Shown here in pieces: positions 24,366 through 35,383 of a DNA stretch of 64,000 bases. How positions within the stretch are numbered: position 1 is the first letter of the stretch; each line of letters begins with the position of its first letter. The notes under the pieces were generated by a model, which saw nothing but the letters and a program-made list of their open reading frames with translations, was not told where the DNA came from and did not search any database. The DNA comes from Phlebotomus papatasi (Eukaryota > Arthropoda > Insecta > Diptera > Psychodidae). The DNA lies in the NCBI RefSeq assembly GCF_024763615.1, contig NC_077224.1, forward strand, positions 78,936,712 through 79,000,711, given 5' to 3'. A program made the translations under genes and the position numbers.

Positions 24366-24720
24366 TGAACACGGATTTTGACCTTTGACTCCTTCTCCTT
24401 TATTTTCTCATAAACCGACGTTTCGGAGGGGGTTTCCTCCTTCCTCAGGTATGGAAATTTTTGGGAAAGAACTAGTCACAAAAATTGTTACGCTACTTTT
24501 TGGACTTTGCACATGAAGCTTTTTCATCAACTGCTCAACAGCGACATACTTACAGTTGATGAAAAAGCTTCATGTGCAAAGTCCAGAAAGTAGTGTAACA
24601 ATTTTTGTGACTAGTTCTTTCCCAAAAATTTCCATACCTGAGGAAGGAGGAAACCCCCTCCGAAACGTCGGTTTATGAGAAAATAAAGGAGAAGGAGTCA
24701 AAGGTCAAAATCCGTGTTCA
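24366..24720. repeat. Near-perfect 355-bp inverted repeat (hairpin), retroelement-end-like arms
   Basis: TGAACACGGATTTTGACC at 24366 is matched by GGTCAAAATCCGTGTTCA ending at 24720. The two ~160-bp arms are almost identical in reverse complement and are separated by a loop of about 30 bp. Each arm carries CCTGAGGAAGGAGG, then CCTCCGAAACGTCGG, then AATAAAGGAG. CTGAGGA, a GGAGG/CCTCC stem and GAAAC resemble the hammerhead core, and such motifs occur near ends of Penelope-like and related elements. The arms could be two head-to-head element ends, or a long hairpin RNA gene. The stem pairing next to CTGAGGA is not ideal for a hammerhead. Confidence 0.75.
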
Positions 24721-25171
24721 ATTCTTATCTATCAAATCTATTGACCGTTAATTATATAACAAAAAAATTCTGTTTAGGGCAGGAGGAAGTAGGGAAAAAG
24801 AAAAAAAAGACTGTCCTAGATAATGTTGACTTATGGGGGGGGGGGGGGGGTTGTTGAAGACCGGAAGTCGCTATATCTCACCGTTTGGCCTCTAGCCGTG
24901 TCACAATTTGCAAAAAAAAAGTGACTTACAACTTTTCCAGTATAGTGCGTAGTGGACATAAGAAAAATCCAATGATAAGGCATTCTGTAAGTTAAGACAA
25001 TATACTTTTAGCAAAAAATGAATGAGGGAGAATTGGAAAATTGCAGATTCTTTAAATTATCAGGTGAAATTTTCATTAAATCGTATCTTTTACAAACAAA
25101 ATTTAAGTTTTACTCTTGGTTTTACTACAAAATATAGTTTTTTACTGAGCAACTTTGATAAATTTATAATA
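24721..25171. other. Noncoding stretch
   Basis: It contains a run of 16 G (24835-24850) and nothing else recognisable. Confidence 0.5.
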
Positions 25172-25173
25172 TA

Positions 25174-25385
25174 GGGGAAACTGGGGCACCACCAAACACG
25201 GGGTACTACCAAACACTGCGATTTTTTAATCGGATATTAGCCTTCAGAGGATAAGGCCTATAGGAATTTATAGTCACTATAGGGATGCTTGTCCACTGAA
25301 GAAATGATCGACATAGTCCAAGTAGTTGAGAAATAAAAATTAGTGTTTGGTGGTACCCCGTGTTTGGTGGTGCCCCAGTTTCCCC
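25174..25385. mobile_element. GGGKAA-tip MITE P1 with ACCAAACAC words (212 bp)
   Basis: It reads TA-GGGGAAACTGGGGCACC on the left and GGTGCCCCAGTTTCCCC-TA on the right. The inverted repeats are about 36 bp and nearly perfect. ACCAAACAC (allowing one change) occurs twice at each end. No ORF is present. Because the two ends are so well preserved, this looks like one of the younger copies in the clan. Confidence 0.85.
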
Positions 25386-25387
25386 TA

Positions 25388-28300
25388 TATTGAATTTTTT
25401 CCTCTTTACTGTACAAATTTGTATATTTTGCCCAAATTTTACTAACCAAATTGAAGTGTGGAATTAATAATAGGTTTACTACTCAACATGGTATTAGTAT
25501 TATCAACGTGTTCAATTCAATTTAAAAAACATTAATTTAGAATTACAGAATTTTCTTTAACTTAAATACTCATGTTTATCGTTCTTAATTGGTTCTTATA
25601 AGCTTATTAAGCTTATCACTGATATTAAAGAATAACTGTAAACTTCAGCAATTTATAGGATTAAACACTCTACGAAGTGTGTTCGCTTCGCTTATTTTTT
25701 TAGTCTAACATATGTAATTGTCATGTTGTTGAACATCATTTCTTCTTCACACATATCCTAAAAAATAAGATGAAAAACCGAACCAAAATAGAAGATATAA
25801 CCAGGCAATTTCAACTAAACCCCTTGAATATTTTTCTGTTTCAATTGCATTCTTCCGATGAACTTCGCTTGCATTCTTTTTGTGCGTGAGATATCTTCTA
25901 AAGTGAGGGAGTAGATTTTGTAGGAGAAATGCCATGTGATGACATATGATATCCATTTAAAAATGTAGTGCACGATTAAGAAAAAATCCAATAGCGTTTC
26001 GCTCCCGTTGATTTTTTCGAATGACTCTAAATTGATGTATTACTCAGCGTGATCACGAAGATCGGGCGCATACATTGAGCCATGGAGAAAATCCACAAGA
26101 AGACTTCAGTGAGGAGAGAGAGAGAACGGAAATAAAAAGTTTCCAGAGATTTATCGTTGATAGTTGAAATGAACCCTGGTGGTCTGATATTTCATCTCTT
26201 CTTAAATCCATAAAATACGCGCTGTTGAATTAAGTTAGTGCCAAAATTATCATGAGTTGCCTCCAAAGCCACAAATTTTATGAGTTTTCACACAAAACAC
26301 ATGTCAGTGTATTAGAATTAACCCTTTAATCATTAAAAGGAACTTATTTAAGAAAATTGTTGCCAATAAGTTGAATAATTTTCAGAATTTTGGGGCACAT
26401 TTACCCTAAGTTTAGCAAATTTTCCCTGACTAAATGGACACTTAAATTTAACATTATTTTTAAGTAACGCTATATTTTTGTTTTTTTTTTTTGTTTAAAT
26501 GTTTTTTGTCTCCGCCCAATCAATGTGTAGATATACGTCTGACATGGATTTCTAACCTCAGGACAAACGATGAAAAAATTCCGTACAAACTATGAGCCAA
26601 TAAGTTTAGTAAATTATCCTAATAAATTACAAATAGTTTTCAAATTTATATAAATAGATAGAAGATGAGGAGCTACAATGTTCACTTAGGCGTCTACTAT
26701 ACGGGGGGATTTCGAAATGTACCCCACTGTGCTATGCACCGGTGAGCCTCGGAAAATCTCCCCTGGTGGTTCATTCCTGAGATAAATTTTCTCCACCCAC
26801 TGTTATAAATTCTCCAAGTGTGCTCTAACTAAAATAGATAGTCTGACAGACTTTCTATTTTATTTCGAAACGTTTCGAACGTCAGTCACGCATTGTTTTA
26901 CAATCAAAGAACTTGTTAAAGAGTAATAAAGTTAATATTTATGCCTGGTGATGAACAGTTCATAATGAAGAGGAGATGGGGCACCCATCCCCTATATCAA
27001 AACAGTCCTATCGCAGGATTTTATGCCATTGTTGCTGAATTAAAAAATATCCTAAGTTTTTATTTTTCTATAAATCAACTTTATTCAATTTAACTATTTC
27101 TTTATTTCTTTTTAAGGATGTCTATTTAACAATTCGACCATATTCTAATGAAGATTAAACGATACTTTCAGAAGAGTGATCGATACCTATTTCACCTGCT
27201 TTTCGACTCTTGATTTCGATGATCTCGAAATTCAAAACTGTAATCTAGTTTATTAGTTTTCGAAATTTAATGGATTGCTTGCTTGCCCATATTGCTCAAG
27301 TGAAAATCTTAAGTGAAAATTTTCCAAAAAAATCTTGATTGAAAAGAAATTAGAAAAAAATAAGTCATCTGGCTAAGCCTTAGATCTGAATCCCGTATAA
27401 GTCATTAATGATAAAATATCTAACTATTTACCTATTATTTTTCCATTAGTAGTAAAAATTCATTCTAACTAAAATTAAAATCACAAATATTTATTTTCTC
27501 TCTTTTTTTTACGATTTTATAACCACCGAGAACAAAACAAGATTTTATACCGGAATAAAAAAAAAAAAACGAATATAAAATGTACTGCAGTACACCAAAT
27601 CTCTCAATCACATTTTTCCATAACAAACTTTCTCTTAAATTCTCAAGTTGAAGTACTTGAGTAAAGTCGTAAGAATTATAATACCTTTCTTATCATAAAT
27701 TTCATCACTTTGATGGCCCAAAATACCACTAATATTCACCTATAAATTTGATGTTTTGCGGTCATGTTTCCTTGCTCACGCTGATAAACGATAAATGTTT
27801 ACGATGCCTCCGATCGATAAGGCGTAAGAAATTCGTTGAGAAGTTTATTGATGAGCTCATGGTATTCTGTTTATGTGAAAAATTTTCTAATTGACTTTGA
27901 CTCCTCCATGGAAGTGCTTACGTTATTCCCTCTCTGTGTTGGCGCCAAAAGGAATTTGTCACCTGTCTCAATTGGGAATTGATTGAAAAATATCATCGAA
28001 TTTTCAATCGTTTGTGGCAAAAGGGATGATTTTCACGATAAGACCAAAAATCATAGAAAAATGTCAATAACTTGTCAGTTTTCTTCAGCATATTCCATTG
28101 TGGCTGATCCCAAGACAAGATCTATCAGTCAAAAATTCTTCATCTTTCGCCTTGAATGAAATGTATGAAATATCGTCAGAAGCGTGATAAATAAATAAAT
28201 ATACGAGCAAAAAAATCAAGATGTGGGTCTGTTTGTTTGTCTTTCATCATTGCATTTGTCTCCTTTTTGGGGCCTCAAGTTAATCTATCCGAAGAGTGAC

Positions 28301-28932
28301 CTTTTATTTCAATCTCCAGAGATATTCATCCACAAATGTATACACATGATGATGGAAATGGCAAAGTTTTTCGATTGAGATTCACAGATTGAATACACTC
28401 AATATCTTATTGCCTTTGAAATCCCCCAGAAATCCCTATTCTTCCCCATCGTCTCTTAAACTTTTGTCATCAATGAATAATAAATAATCCTCCCTTATTT
28501 GTGCTCCAGGAAGAAAAACATTTTTCCATGAGATTCACAGAAATCCCAAATGGAATTTCCATTCACCTGATTATTCTAATATCTTTATGACTTGTTTCGC
28601 ATTTCTTTGCATTTTCCCTCTGAGATATATAAATGAATTCTCCACGCTCTTGCTCTCTTCAAAGAAACACCGAATTATATTACCCGTCTGACCAGTAGTT
28701 ATCAGTTTACATTATATAATTCATTAAACAGGATTTAAAATTTGTTTGCTAAATTATCCTGAGAATTGTTATTAAAATAGTTTAACAAATGTTTCTCACT
28801 TTATTTTTTTATTATTAGTAATTACTTTGTTAACAATTTGTTCGGTAAATATTTCCCGTTCCACTAAATTTTAAGGCATTAGTCATTTAGCAATATTCTG
28901 TCCTGGATATCAGGTCGAGTACGCCTTGTTAA
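25388..28932. other. Long noncoding stretch
   Basis: No gene, RNA gene or complete repeat is supported. Poly-A and poly-T tracts and AT-rich sequence dominate. TTAACCCTTTAATC near 26320 resembles a piggyBac-like tip but no partner was found. Confidence 0.45.
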
Positions 28933-29180
28933 TGTAAGGTACCCTCACTCGACCGGGTTCCTCGATTCGACCGTTCGTTGGGTCAATTTTTAAATGTTTA
29001 ATGGTCAATTTCGTCAATTTCTATGAATTGTCACTGGTCCATGTCCATATTATTCATGGAATAATTGACCTATTAATGTTAGATCATACGCAAAATATTA
29101 TGGCAAATATAAATAAATTGAATAAATAAATCTACCGGTCGAGACGAGGAACCGGTCGAGCGAGGGCACTTTACCTTACA
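28933..29180. mobile_element. MITE with iterated GGTCGA words (248 bp)
   Basis: The ends TGTAAGGTACCCTCACTCGA and GAGGGCACTTTACCTTACA are inverted repeats. GGTCGA or TCGACC occurs twice near each end, next to GTTCCTCG/CGAGGAAC. It has the same layout of tip plus iterated word as the GGGKAA clan but a different tip, and no clear target duplication. Confidence 0.7.
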
Positions 29181-29224
29181 AGAGAAGTTTTATGATTTGA
29201 TATTACCATTCCTGAAGAAATATA

Positions 29225-29465
29225 TCGACGGCTCCATTCCATACTATTCTATCTCAGAATGGCAACTTTTCAGGAGAACCATACGAAGTTGGCGATTACC
29301 TATGCTGCCTGTATAATTTTTTTTTTAAAAGGAATGTTTCGTTACCCGGAGATCGGACTAGGTTGACTACCAAATTTTTATAGTTGTAGATCTAGGTCCC
29401 AGGAACAACATATCGCTCAGAGTAATAGCACTACGACTGAGCATAGTATGTAATGGAGCCGTCGA
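29225..29465. mobile_element. MITE with TCGACGGCTCCATT ends (241 bp)
   Basis: TCGACGGCTCCATTCCATAC on the left is matched by GTATGTAATGGAGCCGTCGA on the right. The interior shows no coding capacity. It is a single copy in this window and its superfamily is unknown. Confidence 0.65.
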
Positions 29466-29693
29466 ATTTAGACACATTATAAATGGTCATAAGAAGTGTA
29501 CACATCTTATCATACTTTTAATACTAACGGAGTGATTGTCGAATCCACAACTTTCAACGATATCTTTCCGAAATTTAGAGATATAGGCGATATAGGAGTA
29601 CATAATTATTTTCTCAATTTTTAGTTTCTGTGGAATGAAATGTTGCAAAGCTTTTTGGAATTCAAACACAATACAGTTTCAATACCAAAAGAT

Positions 29694-29765
29694 TTCTAGT
29701 GACTTAAAGACACTTACAACTCGGGATTGTAGCAGAGAGTGAGTGCTCTACCGAACCAACACACT
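29694..29765 (-). repeat. tRNA-like SINE head
   Basis: On the minus strand TTGGTTCGGTAGAGCACTC resembles a tRNA D-arm/A box, with a degraded B-box-like CCCGAGTTGTAA about 30 bp on. It is too diverged for a working tRNA. Confidence 0.35.
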
Positions 29766-29813
29766 TTTAATACTTTGGAACTGATGGGAAAATCATCTAT
29801 ACAGACTACTCTT

Positions 29814-29915
29814 ATAGCCTTTACACACTAGAGAAATTTATGTCCATAATTGAGAGTTTTTCCTAGGGAATTTTCTCCAATATGAGCACAAATTTCAATA
29901 GTTTGTACAGGTCAT
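29814..29915. mobile_element. Family B foldback MITE, diverged copy
   Basis: ATAGCCTTTACACACTAGAG followed by AAATTTATGTCCATAA at the left, and CACAAATTTCAATAGTTTGT at the right, match the family B ends. The copy is 102 bp rather than 112 bp, so it has small deletions. Confidence 0.65.
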
Positions 29916-30310
29916 TACACGATTTCCAATAAGACTGTTTTGCTTTTTCTTTCAAAATTGTTAAAGTATGTAATTTTGTAAGGAATGTCTAAGCATAAAA
30001 GAAGCAGGTTTTCTGCAACGGCTTATACAATTTGTGCAGGAGAATTTCCACCGTTTGCCTTTGGAGGTTGGTCACCAACGCTAAGACGGTGGTGGACGCA
30101 GTAGAGGGAAAATAAGTCACTGGTTTTGTAATGTTGTTGCGCTTTTAAAGCATTTGTCGATGAATAAAATATTTATCTATCTATCTATCGATTAAATAAA
30201 AAACAAAAATAATTTCTCACGTATTTATCCATACTACTTACACAATTAGAAAGATTATAAGCGTTTTTTCAGTCTAGGAAATAGATTCAAAATGGATTCA
30301 GAAAGGTCTT

Positions 30311-30458
30311 ATGCTCAACGCGCAATAACTTTTGTTTAGTAAACATGTTTTTGACATCTCAATGAGAGTGAGTGAGATCTAGATCTAGTCATCTCGCTCA
30401 TTCTCGTGGGAAATTTTGAAAACATGTTTACAAACAAAAAGTATTGTGCGTTGGTCAT
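30311..30458. mobile_element. Family D foldback MITE, copy 2 (148 bp)
   Basis: It starts ATGCTCAACGCGCAATAACT and ends GTATTGTGCGTTGGTCAT, with the same centre (GAGATCTAGATCTAGTC) and the same length as copies 1 and 3. It lies 24 bp left of the assembly gap. Confidence 0.85.
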
Positions 30459-30482
30459 TACTTTTAAAATTTTTGCAATTAG

Positions 30483-30982
30483 NNNNNNNNNNNNNNNNNN
30501 NNNNNNNNNNNNNNNNNNNNNNNNNNNNNNNNNNNNNNNNNNNNNNNNNNNNNNNNNNNNNNNNNNNNNNNNNNNNNNNNNNNNNNNNNNNNNNNNNNNN
30601 NNNNNNNNNNNNNNNNNNNNNNNNNNNNNNNNNNNNNNNNNNNNNNNNNNNNNNNNNNNNNNNNNNNNNNNNNNNNNNNNNNNNNNNNNNNNNNNNNNNN
30701 NNNNNNNNNNNNNNNNNNNNNNNNNNNNNNNNNNNNNNNNNNNNNNNNNNNNNNNNNNNNNNNNNNNNNNNNNNNNNNNNNNNNNNNNNNNNNNNNNNNN
30801 NNNNNNNNNNNNNNNNNNNNNNNNNNNNNNNNNNNNNNNNNNNNNNNNNNNNNNNNNNNNNNNNNNNNNNNNNNNNNNNNNNNNNNNNNNNNNNNNNNNN
30901 NNNNNNNNNNNNNNNNNNNNNNNNNNNNNNNNNNNNNNNNNNNNNNNNNNNNNNNNNNNNNNNNNNNNNNNNNNNNNNNNNN
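30483..30982. other. Assembly gap of 500 N
   Basis: Exactly 500 undefined bases, probably a placeholder size. Open frames crossing it are artefacts. Confidence 0.98.
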
Positions 30983-31631
30983 TTACAAGGGGCAAACTCA
31001 CTTTTTGGCGATTTTGAGGTTTTAATGCACTCAGACAGAGAATTTAATAAAATTTCAGATGATATGAGTCAATAAATTTCGTTATTAGAAAAATTTTTCA
31101 AAATTTTACTCTTTATGATTGCTTGCGCGGTTTTGTTTGAAGTTAAGGGGCACAAAATTGATTTATCGTTCAAATTTTTGTGAAACAAGGGACAAACTCA
31201 AGCAAGTTGATCCCATCATTCTAATTTCATTCTGATTTGGTCATTCTAATTTCATGAAAATTTGCGCATCATTTAGAATGACAAAGAGCTAACTCATAAA
31301 AAAAAAACATATTTTGAAAGGTAAAAATATGTATGTTTCGATGTTTATAATAATGCCTAACGCACAATGACTTTTATTTTGTAAACATGTTTTTGACATT
31401 TTAATGAGAGTGAATGAGATCTAGATCTAGTCATCTCACTCATTCTCATAGGAAATTTTGAAAACATGTTTACAAACAAAAGTTATTGTGCGCTGGTCAT
31501 AATGCTCATACAAATAGAAAAGAATTGAATTGTTTTTATTAACATACTTAATTGAGATAATTATTTATACAAAGTTTAATCTTTCATGCTGTCTCCTGAA
31601 AAATGGCTCAGATCGAATTGGCCCCTTGTAA
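30983..31631. mobile_element. Inverted-repeat element J, split by D copy 3, left end at the gap
   Basis: TTACAAGGGGCAAACTCAC starts directly after the gap. GAATTGGCCCCTTGTAA at 31631 is the inverted partner. Related words (GGACAAACTCAAG, GAGCTAACTCA) recur inside. D copy 3 is inserted in the right half. The left tip could extend into the gap. Confidence 0.6.
31353..31500. mobile_element. Family D foldback MITE, copy 3 (148 bp)
   Basis: It starts ATGCCTAACGCACAATGACT and ends AGTTATTGTGCGCTGGTCAT, and lies inside element J. Its length is identical to the other two copies. Confidence 0.85.
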
Positions 31632-31915
31632 TTTCCAAGGAGCGATGTGATCGTAATTGGTGATTTTTGTTTTTTAAATTAATCCATTTTTTGTCAGTTT
31701 GGCACCCCGACTATACCATTCATTTATGTACTTTGACACCTGTCAAGTTGAATTATTTACTTTTACAAATATTCGACTTGCAACTGTAAATTATTTATTT
31801 ATTTATTATTTTTTTTATTTTTGGAAAGATTATTTTGAGGACTTGGCATTATAATACTTTTTTTTTCTTTTTCAAAATATAGATAAAATGCTTAATATTG
31901 CCATATAGGCCATTT

Positions 31916-32027
31916 ATGGCCGTTACACACTAGAGAAATTTATGTCCATATTGGAGAATTTTTCCTACACAATTGTTGGGAATTTTCTTTAATATGGACA
32001 TAAATTTCTTTAATGTGTAAAGAGCAT
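31916..32027. mobile_element. Family B foldback MITE (112 bp)
   Basis: ATGGCCGTTACACACTAGAG with AAATTTATGTCCATATT at the left is mirrored by AATATGGACATAAATTTC and GTGTAAAGAGCAT at the right. It is noncoding and the same length as the other full B copies. Confidence 0.8.
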
Positions 32028-32938
32028 TAGTGTTGAATATTGTTCATAGTCATTACGATAAGATTGTATTGGTTCCGGTCTCCCCGGTAAACTATTCAAC
32101 TTTTTGGTTTCTCCTTTATCATTCCATTTTTTAGTTTACTCCCTTACCTGTTATTTATCGTGATAAAATTAACCAGTGAAAAATTATTTATTTATTTTTT
32201 TCATTGAAATTGACTAACCGTACGATAGAACCAAAGATAGCAGATACAAAGCCTATGCTATTCCTACAATAACACTGTTAGAGGCAAAAGGCTCTTTTGC
32301 CCTCTAACAACAGAAGACTTTCGACCCTTGGAGTACCTTAAGAGGCATGTATGGCGGATATATTAAGAAATTTGTTAATTATCTGATAGGACCTAGTCAG
32401 TTTTCTTAGTTTCTAAGATTCATCGCCATGAAGACTTTAATTTTTCCTTTATTTTTGTTCGTTAAACGTTTTTCCTATGATATTTCGACAAAAATTAACA
32501 CAAAACTTTAGAAAATGGAGCTTAATTTATTAATTAAAGTTAAAAATGAAATTATTAAAAGATATTAACCTTAAATTGTTGAAAAATAAATACTCTAGTG
32601 CTAAATTTATTGAGTGGAATTACACTTATTTCCAGCCTAAAAAACAAAATTCTATTATAATTCTAAAAGTATTTAGATTGAAAAATCAAAATGTCGATTT
32701 TTTATGTTGGCATGAAAGGACGTTATGACCTACATATGACTTTTTTTCGGGACTTCTTTTTTTGTTGAGTTTTTATAAGGATAATGGGGTGGAATTATAT
32801 TTCCACCACTGTATTACTTAAATCTCTAAAAAAATTAAAATCATTTTTTTCAAAACAAGTGTTGTAACATAGTTTAATCCTTTGAGAACAAAAGGGTCAA
32901 AAATTGAGGTCAGAAATAATATTTTTTTCTAATGTTTT
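32028..32938. other. Noncoding stretch
   Basis: No gene or repeat end is supported between the B copies. GGCAAAAGGCTCTTTTGCC near 32283 is a small local palindrome. Confidence 0.4.
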
Positions 32939-33050
32939 ATGGCCTTTACACACAAAAGAAATTTATGTCTATATTGAAGTAAATTGCCTATGATTGTGTA
33001 GGAAAAAATCTTCAATATGGACATAAATTTTTCCAATGTGTTATGGCCTC
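32939..33050. mobile_element. Family B foldback MITE (112 bp), abutting the next copy
   Basis: ATGGCCTTTACACACAAAAG at the left and TTCAATATGGACATAAATTT at the right match the family. Its last 8 bases coincide with the first 8 of the following B copy, which suggests the second copy inserted at the tip of the first. Confidence 0.75.
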
Positions 33051-33122
33051 TACACACTAGAGAAATTTATGTCCATATTGAAGAGTTTTTCTTACAAAAG
33101 CGTAGGGAATTTGCTTCAATAT

Positions 33123-34112
33123 TGTAGAAAACCCCAATTAACCGGAGGATTATTAACTAAATCGCGACCGAGTCACCAACGTGTATTCTAGAACTCGCGG
33201 GAGATTTATAGTTACCCATTGGAGGGCTAACCCCAGCGCAACTCCAAACGCACTCTTTGACGATCGGCGCGAGACTGACTGAATAGAATAGACATGCGCA
33301 TAGCCCTCCTCAAGACGTCACACCTAAAGTGCCCGTCAAATAATATCTGCAGATATCTTTAAGATTTCTGTAGAGAAAATCTACACCTCTACAGAATATC
33401 TGCAGATAATATCTGTAGATATTCTTACGAATTTTATTTGGGCTTGGGACAAAATTCGGCAGATTTTCTGACGAATCTCTGACGAATTTCTGTAGATATT
33501 CTGCCGATTTTTTCTACATTCCAGACTTTCCAGACAAGATGTGTCAGATGAGATGGAAAAATTTTTCACTGAAGTTTGCAAAATTCAATAGAGTTATTTT
33601 TTGTGATATCACGGTGTTTATATAAAATAAAGAATTCTGCGACGCCGTGTTACAAGTAGAGAAAAGTGAAGTGAAAACTTTAAACAGAGTGTCGACCAAA
33701 ATTTCGTGTTTTTGTATCATTCGATTGGCGATTTTTAAGAAATTAGTATTTTTGCTCGCAGTTTTTTTACTTATCTAAAATGTGTACTCGGTAATGCTTG
33801 TTAAGCAGAGCATACAATTTTCTTTATAACTTCTACAGTTTCTTCATAAATCAACAATATTTTTTGAAGTAATGGAGGTTATGCAGATTTTCTAGGGAGA
33901 AATTCTGCCGAGAATCTGCAGATTTTCTCTGAATGTACTAGAATATACCGTTAAAATTCAAAAAAAACCTCCGAGTAAAATCGGCAGGTAGAGCAATGAT
34001 TTGACGGGTGACGACTTCTATCCCAGCGAGCATATATACGAAGGTGACTATGATACTACTCTAGAGGGGACTAAATTCAAACTCAAATAAAGCCGTTGAG
34101 CGATGTTCTACA
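33123..34112 (+). mobile_element. Solo-LTR-like insertion (990 bp, TG...CA, ATAT duplication)
   Basis: It begins TGTAGAAAACCCCAATTAAC and ends GATGTTCTACA, so the tips are TGTAGAA/TTCTACA with canonical TG...CA. ATAT flanks both sides (33119-33122 and 34113-34116). An AATAAA signal lies at 34086-34091, 21 bp before the right tip. No internal gag-pol region is present, so it fits a solo LTR left by recombination; Gypsy and BEL elements make 4-5 bp duplications. A 677-bp inverted-repeat element sits inside it. Confidence 0.75.
33332..34008. mobile_element. Inverted-repeat element nested in the LTR-like insert (677 bp)
   Basis: CCCGTCAAAT at 33332-33341 is matched by ATTTGACGGG at 33999-34008. 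Inside both ends the words ATCTGCAGAT and TCTGTAGA are repeated many times. There is no ORF of note and no clear target duplication. The short tip and iterated subterminal words indicate a non-autonomous DNA transposon. Confidence 0.65.
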
Positions 34113-34189
34113 ATATGGACATAAATTTCTCTAGTGTGTATAGGCCATAAAGTCCAGAACTTTGCCTAGATACTCTGTCGTCTTTGTGT

Positions 34190-34453
34190 TCTCTAAAGTC
34201 ATTCTTAATACATTTTAAAATGAATAAAAATATAGACATAGCTTTGGGTAATATTTCAGCCACTTTGATTCCCATACTTTCTAGGCATTTCGGAATTCTT
34301 CTAAAGTCTTTCTACATCATCTCATTAGTCGAAGTGATGCTTTCTGTTTTTTTTTGCAGTGTATAATCTTTAGATGCAAAAACCAAAAATTCATGTAAAT
34401 TTGCAAGGAATAAAAGAAGTGGCCGAAATTTGGTACAGTTATCCTACAATTTT
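34190..34453. repeat. Family H element fragment
   Basis: The phrases TTAATACATTTTAAAATGAA, TATAGACATAG, AAAAGAAGTGGCCGAAATTT and GGTACAGTTATCCTA match the inner and right part of the H element at 9371-9793. The left tip is missing. Confidence 0.55.
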
Positions 34454-35252
34454 TATCTTGAAACTAAAGTAGCTGTACTTATACTTCAAGTATGTCCATA
34501 AAATACTGTACTCTTAGGTTTAGTTCCATTTATATCCGTCATAAGATATTTGAGATACATGTCTCCAATTTCATTTTCTCCACTCACACAATTTTATAAA
34601 TTTCAAATAGAGTATAAAAAATTTTTAAATGTGTTTTTTCTCTACCCCATCATTTTAATGGGGCTCTCAAAAAAACACTTGCAGTGCCAGAGAACAACCA
34701 ATTTAGTGTAATTTGTTGTTATACAATTCGACAATATTGTAACAAGAAACCACACAGAACTCATGTGAACATTTCTTTTCTTTTTTTTTTACTTTGCAAC
34801 ATCTCGAAAACATAAATATGAATAGTTAGAGAACAAATTTTTGCGTTCATGAGTGAATTAATGCTTTAGAAAGGCAGTGTCAAATATCAAGACTGTGAGA
34901 ATTATTGAAAGAAGATCGAGTACTTCATCTAGGGAATGTTTAACACGCAATTTTGCAGTTATTCTTGCTCTTGGACATGATTTTATTTTAATAGAGGAAT
35001 TGTAATATTGCTAGTTTGAAGCCTCTCAGTGTGAATTCCACGATTTATGCTCGCGATTATGATTCAATTGAGGCAACATTAATGGCTCTCACATCATTGA
35101 TTCATTGGCAAGTGACGAGAGATGAGAATAAATGTTAGTTTACCACGAAGATGATTTATTGGAAAGTTTATTTTGCCCATGCACCATCCATAAATTGGAT
35201 ATTAATAGTAAGACTTCATCCATGGTAATGCTTTTTTATGCTTTTTTTGCAG
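34454..35252. other. Noncoding stretch, probably intronic
   Basis: It precedes the first supported exon of the plus-strand gene. The pyrimidine tract CTTTTTTTGCAG at its end is a good acceptor, so upstream exons are expected, but I could not place them. Confidence 0.45.
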
Positions 35253-35383
35253 AGAAAATTCCATATGGAGAGGAAAAACGAAAGAATTCTTCGGGAAAAT
35301 TCAAAAGCTGCTAAAAAGCGCGCACAGTCGAGACACTATGCCGCAATTCGAGCAGTTTCACCCGAGACACACTCGGATCAAAG
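35253..35383 (+). CDS. Internal exon 1 of an unrecognised gene
   Basis: A 131-bp exon lies between TTTTTGCAG and GTAAATG. The open frame is RKFHMERKNERILRENSKAA, then KKRAQSRHYAAIRAVSPE and THSDQ, ending in phase 2. It is strongly basic and likely helical. The in-frame Met could serve as a start if this is a first coding exon. The next exon at 35510 continues the same frame through AGC. I do not recognise the family. Confidence 0.55.

Larger units (their letters stand above)
33043..34148. mobile_element. Family B foldback MITE interrupted by an LTR-like insert
   Basis: The left part 33043-33122 (80 bp) and right part 34117-34148 (32 bp) add up to the family length of 112 bp. They are separated by a 990-bp insert plus a 4-bp duplication ATAT. 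Intact B copies at 32939 and 37598 show CTTCAATATGGACA at the same place, that is, the empty site with a single ATAT. Confidence 0.85.

Noticed and set aside
24835..24850. Run of 16 G as a G-quadruplex regulator
   Set aside because: A single homopolymer run in intergenic DNA, prone to sequencing error; no gene nearby to regulate.
26319..26345. TTAACCCTTTAATC as a piggyBac-like tip
   Set aside because: No inverted partner with TTAA was found within several kb.
30336..31075. Open frames of about 200 codons crossing the N gap
   Set aside because: They consist almost entirely of undefined residues and exist only because N blocks hide stops.
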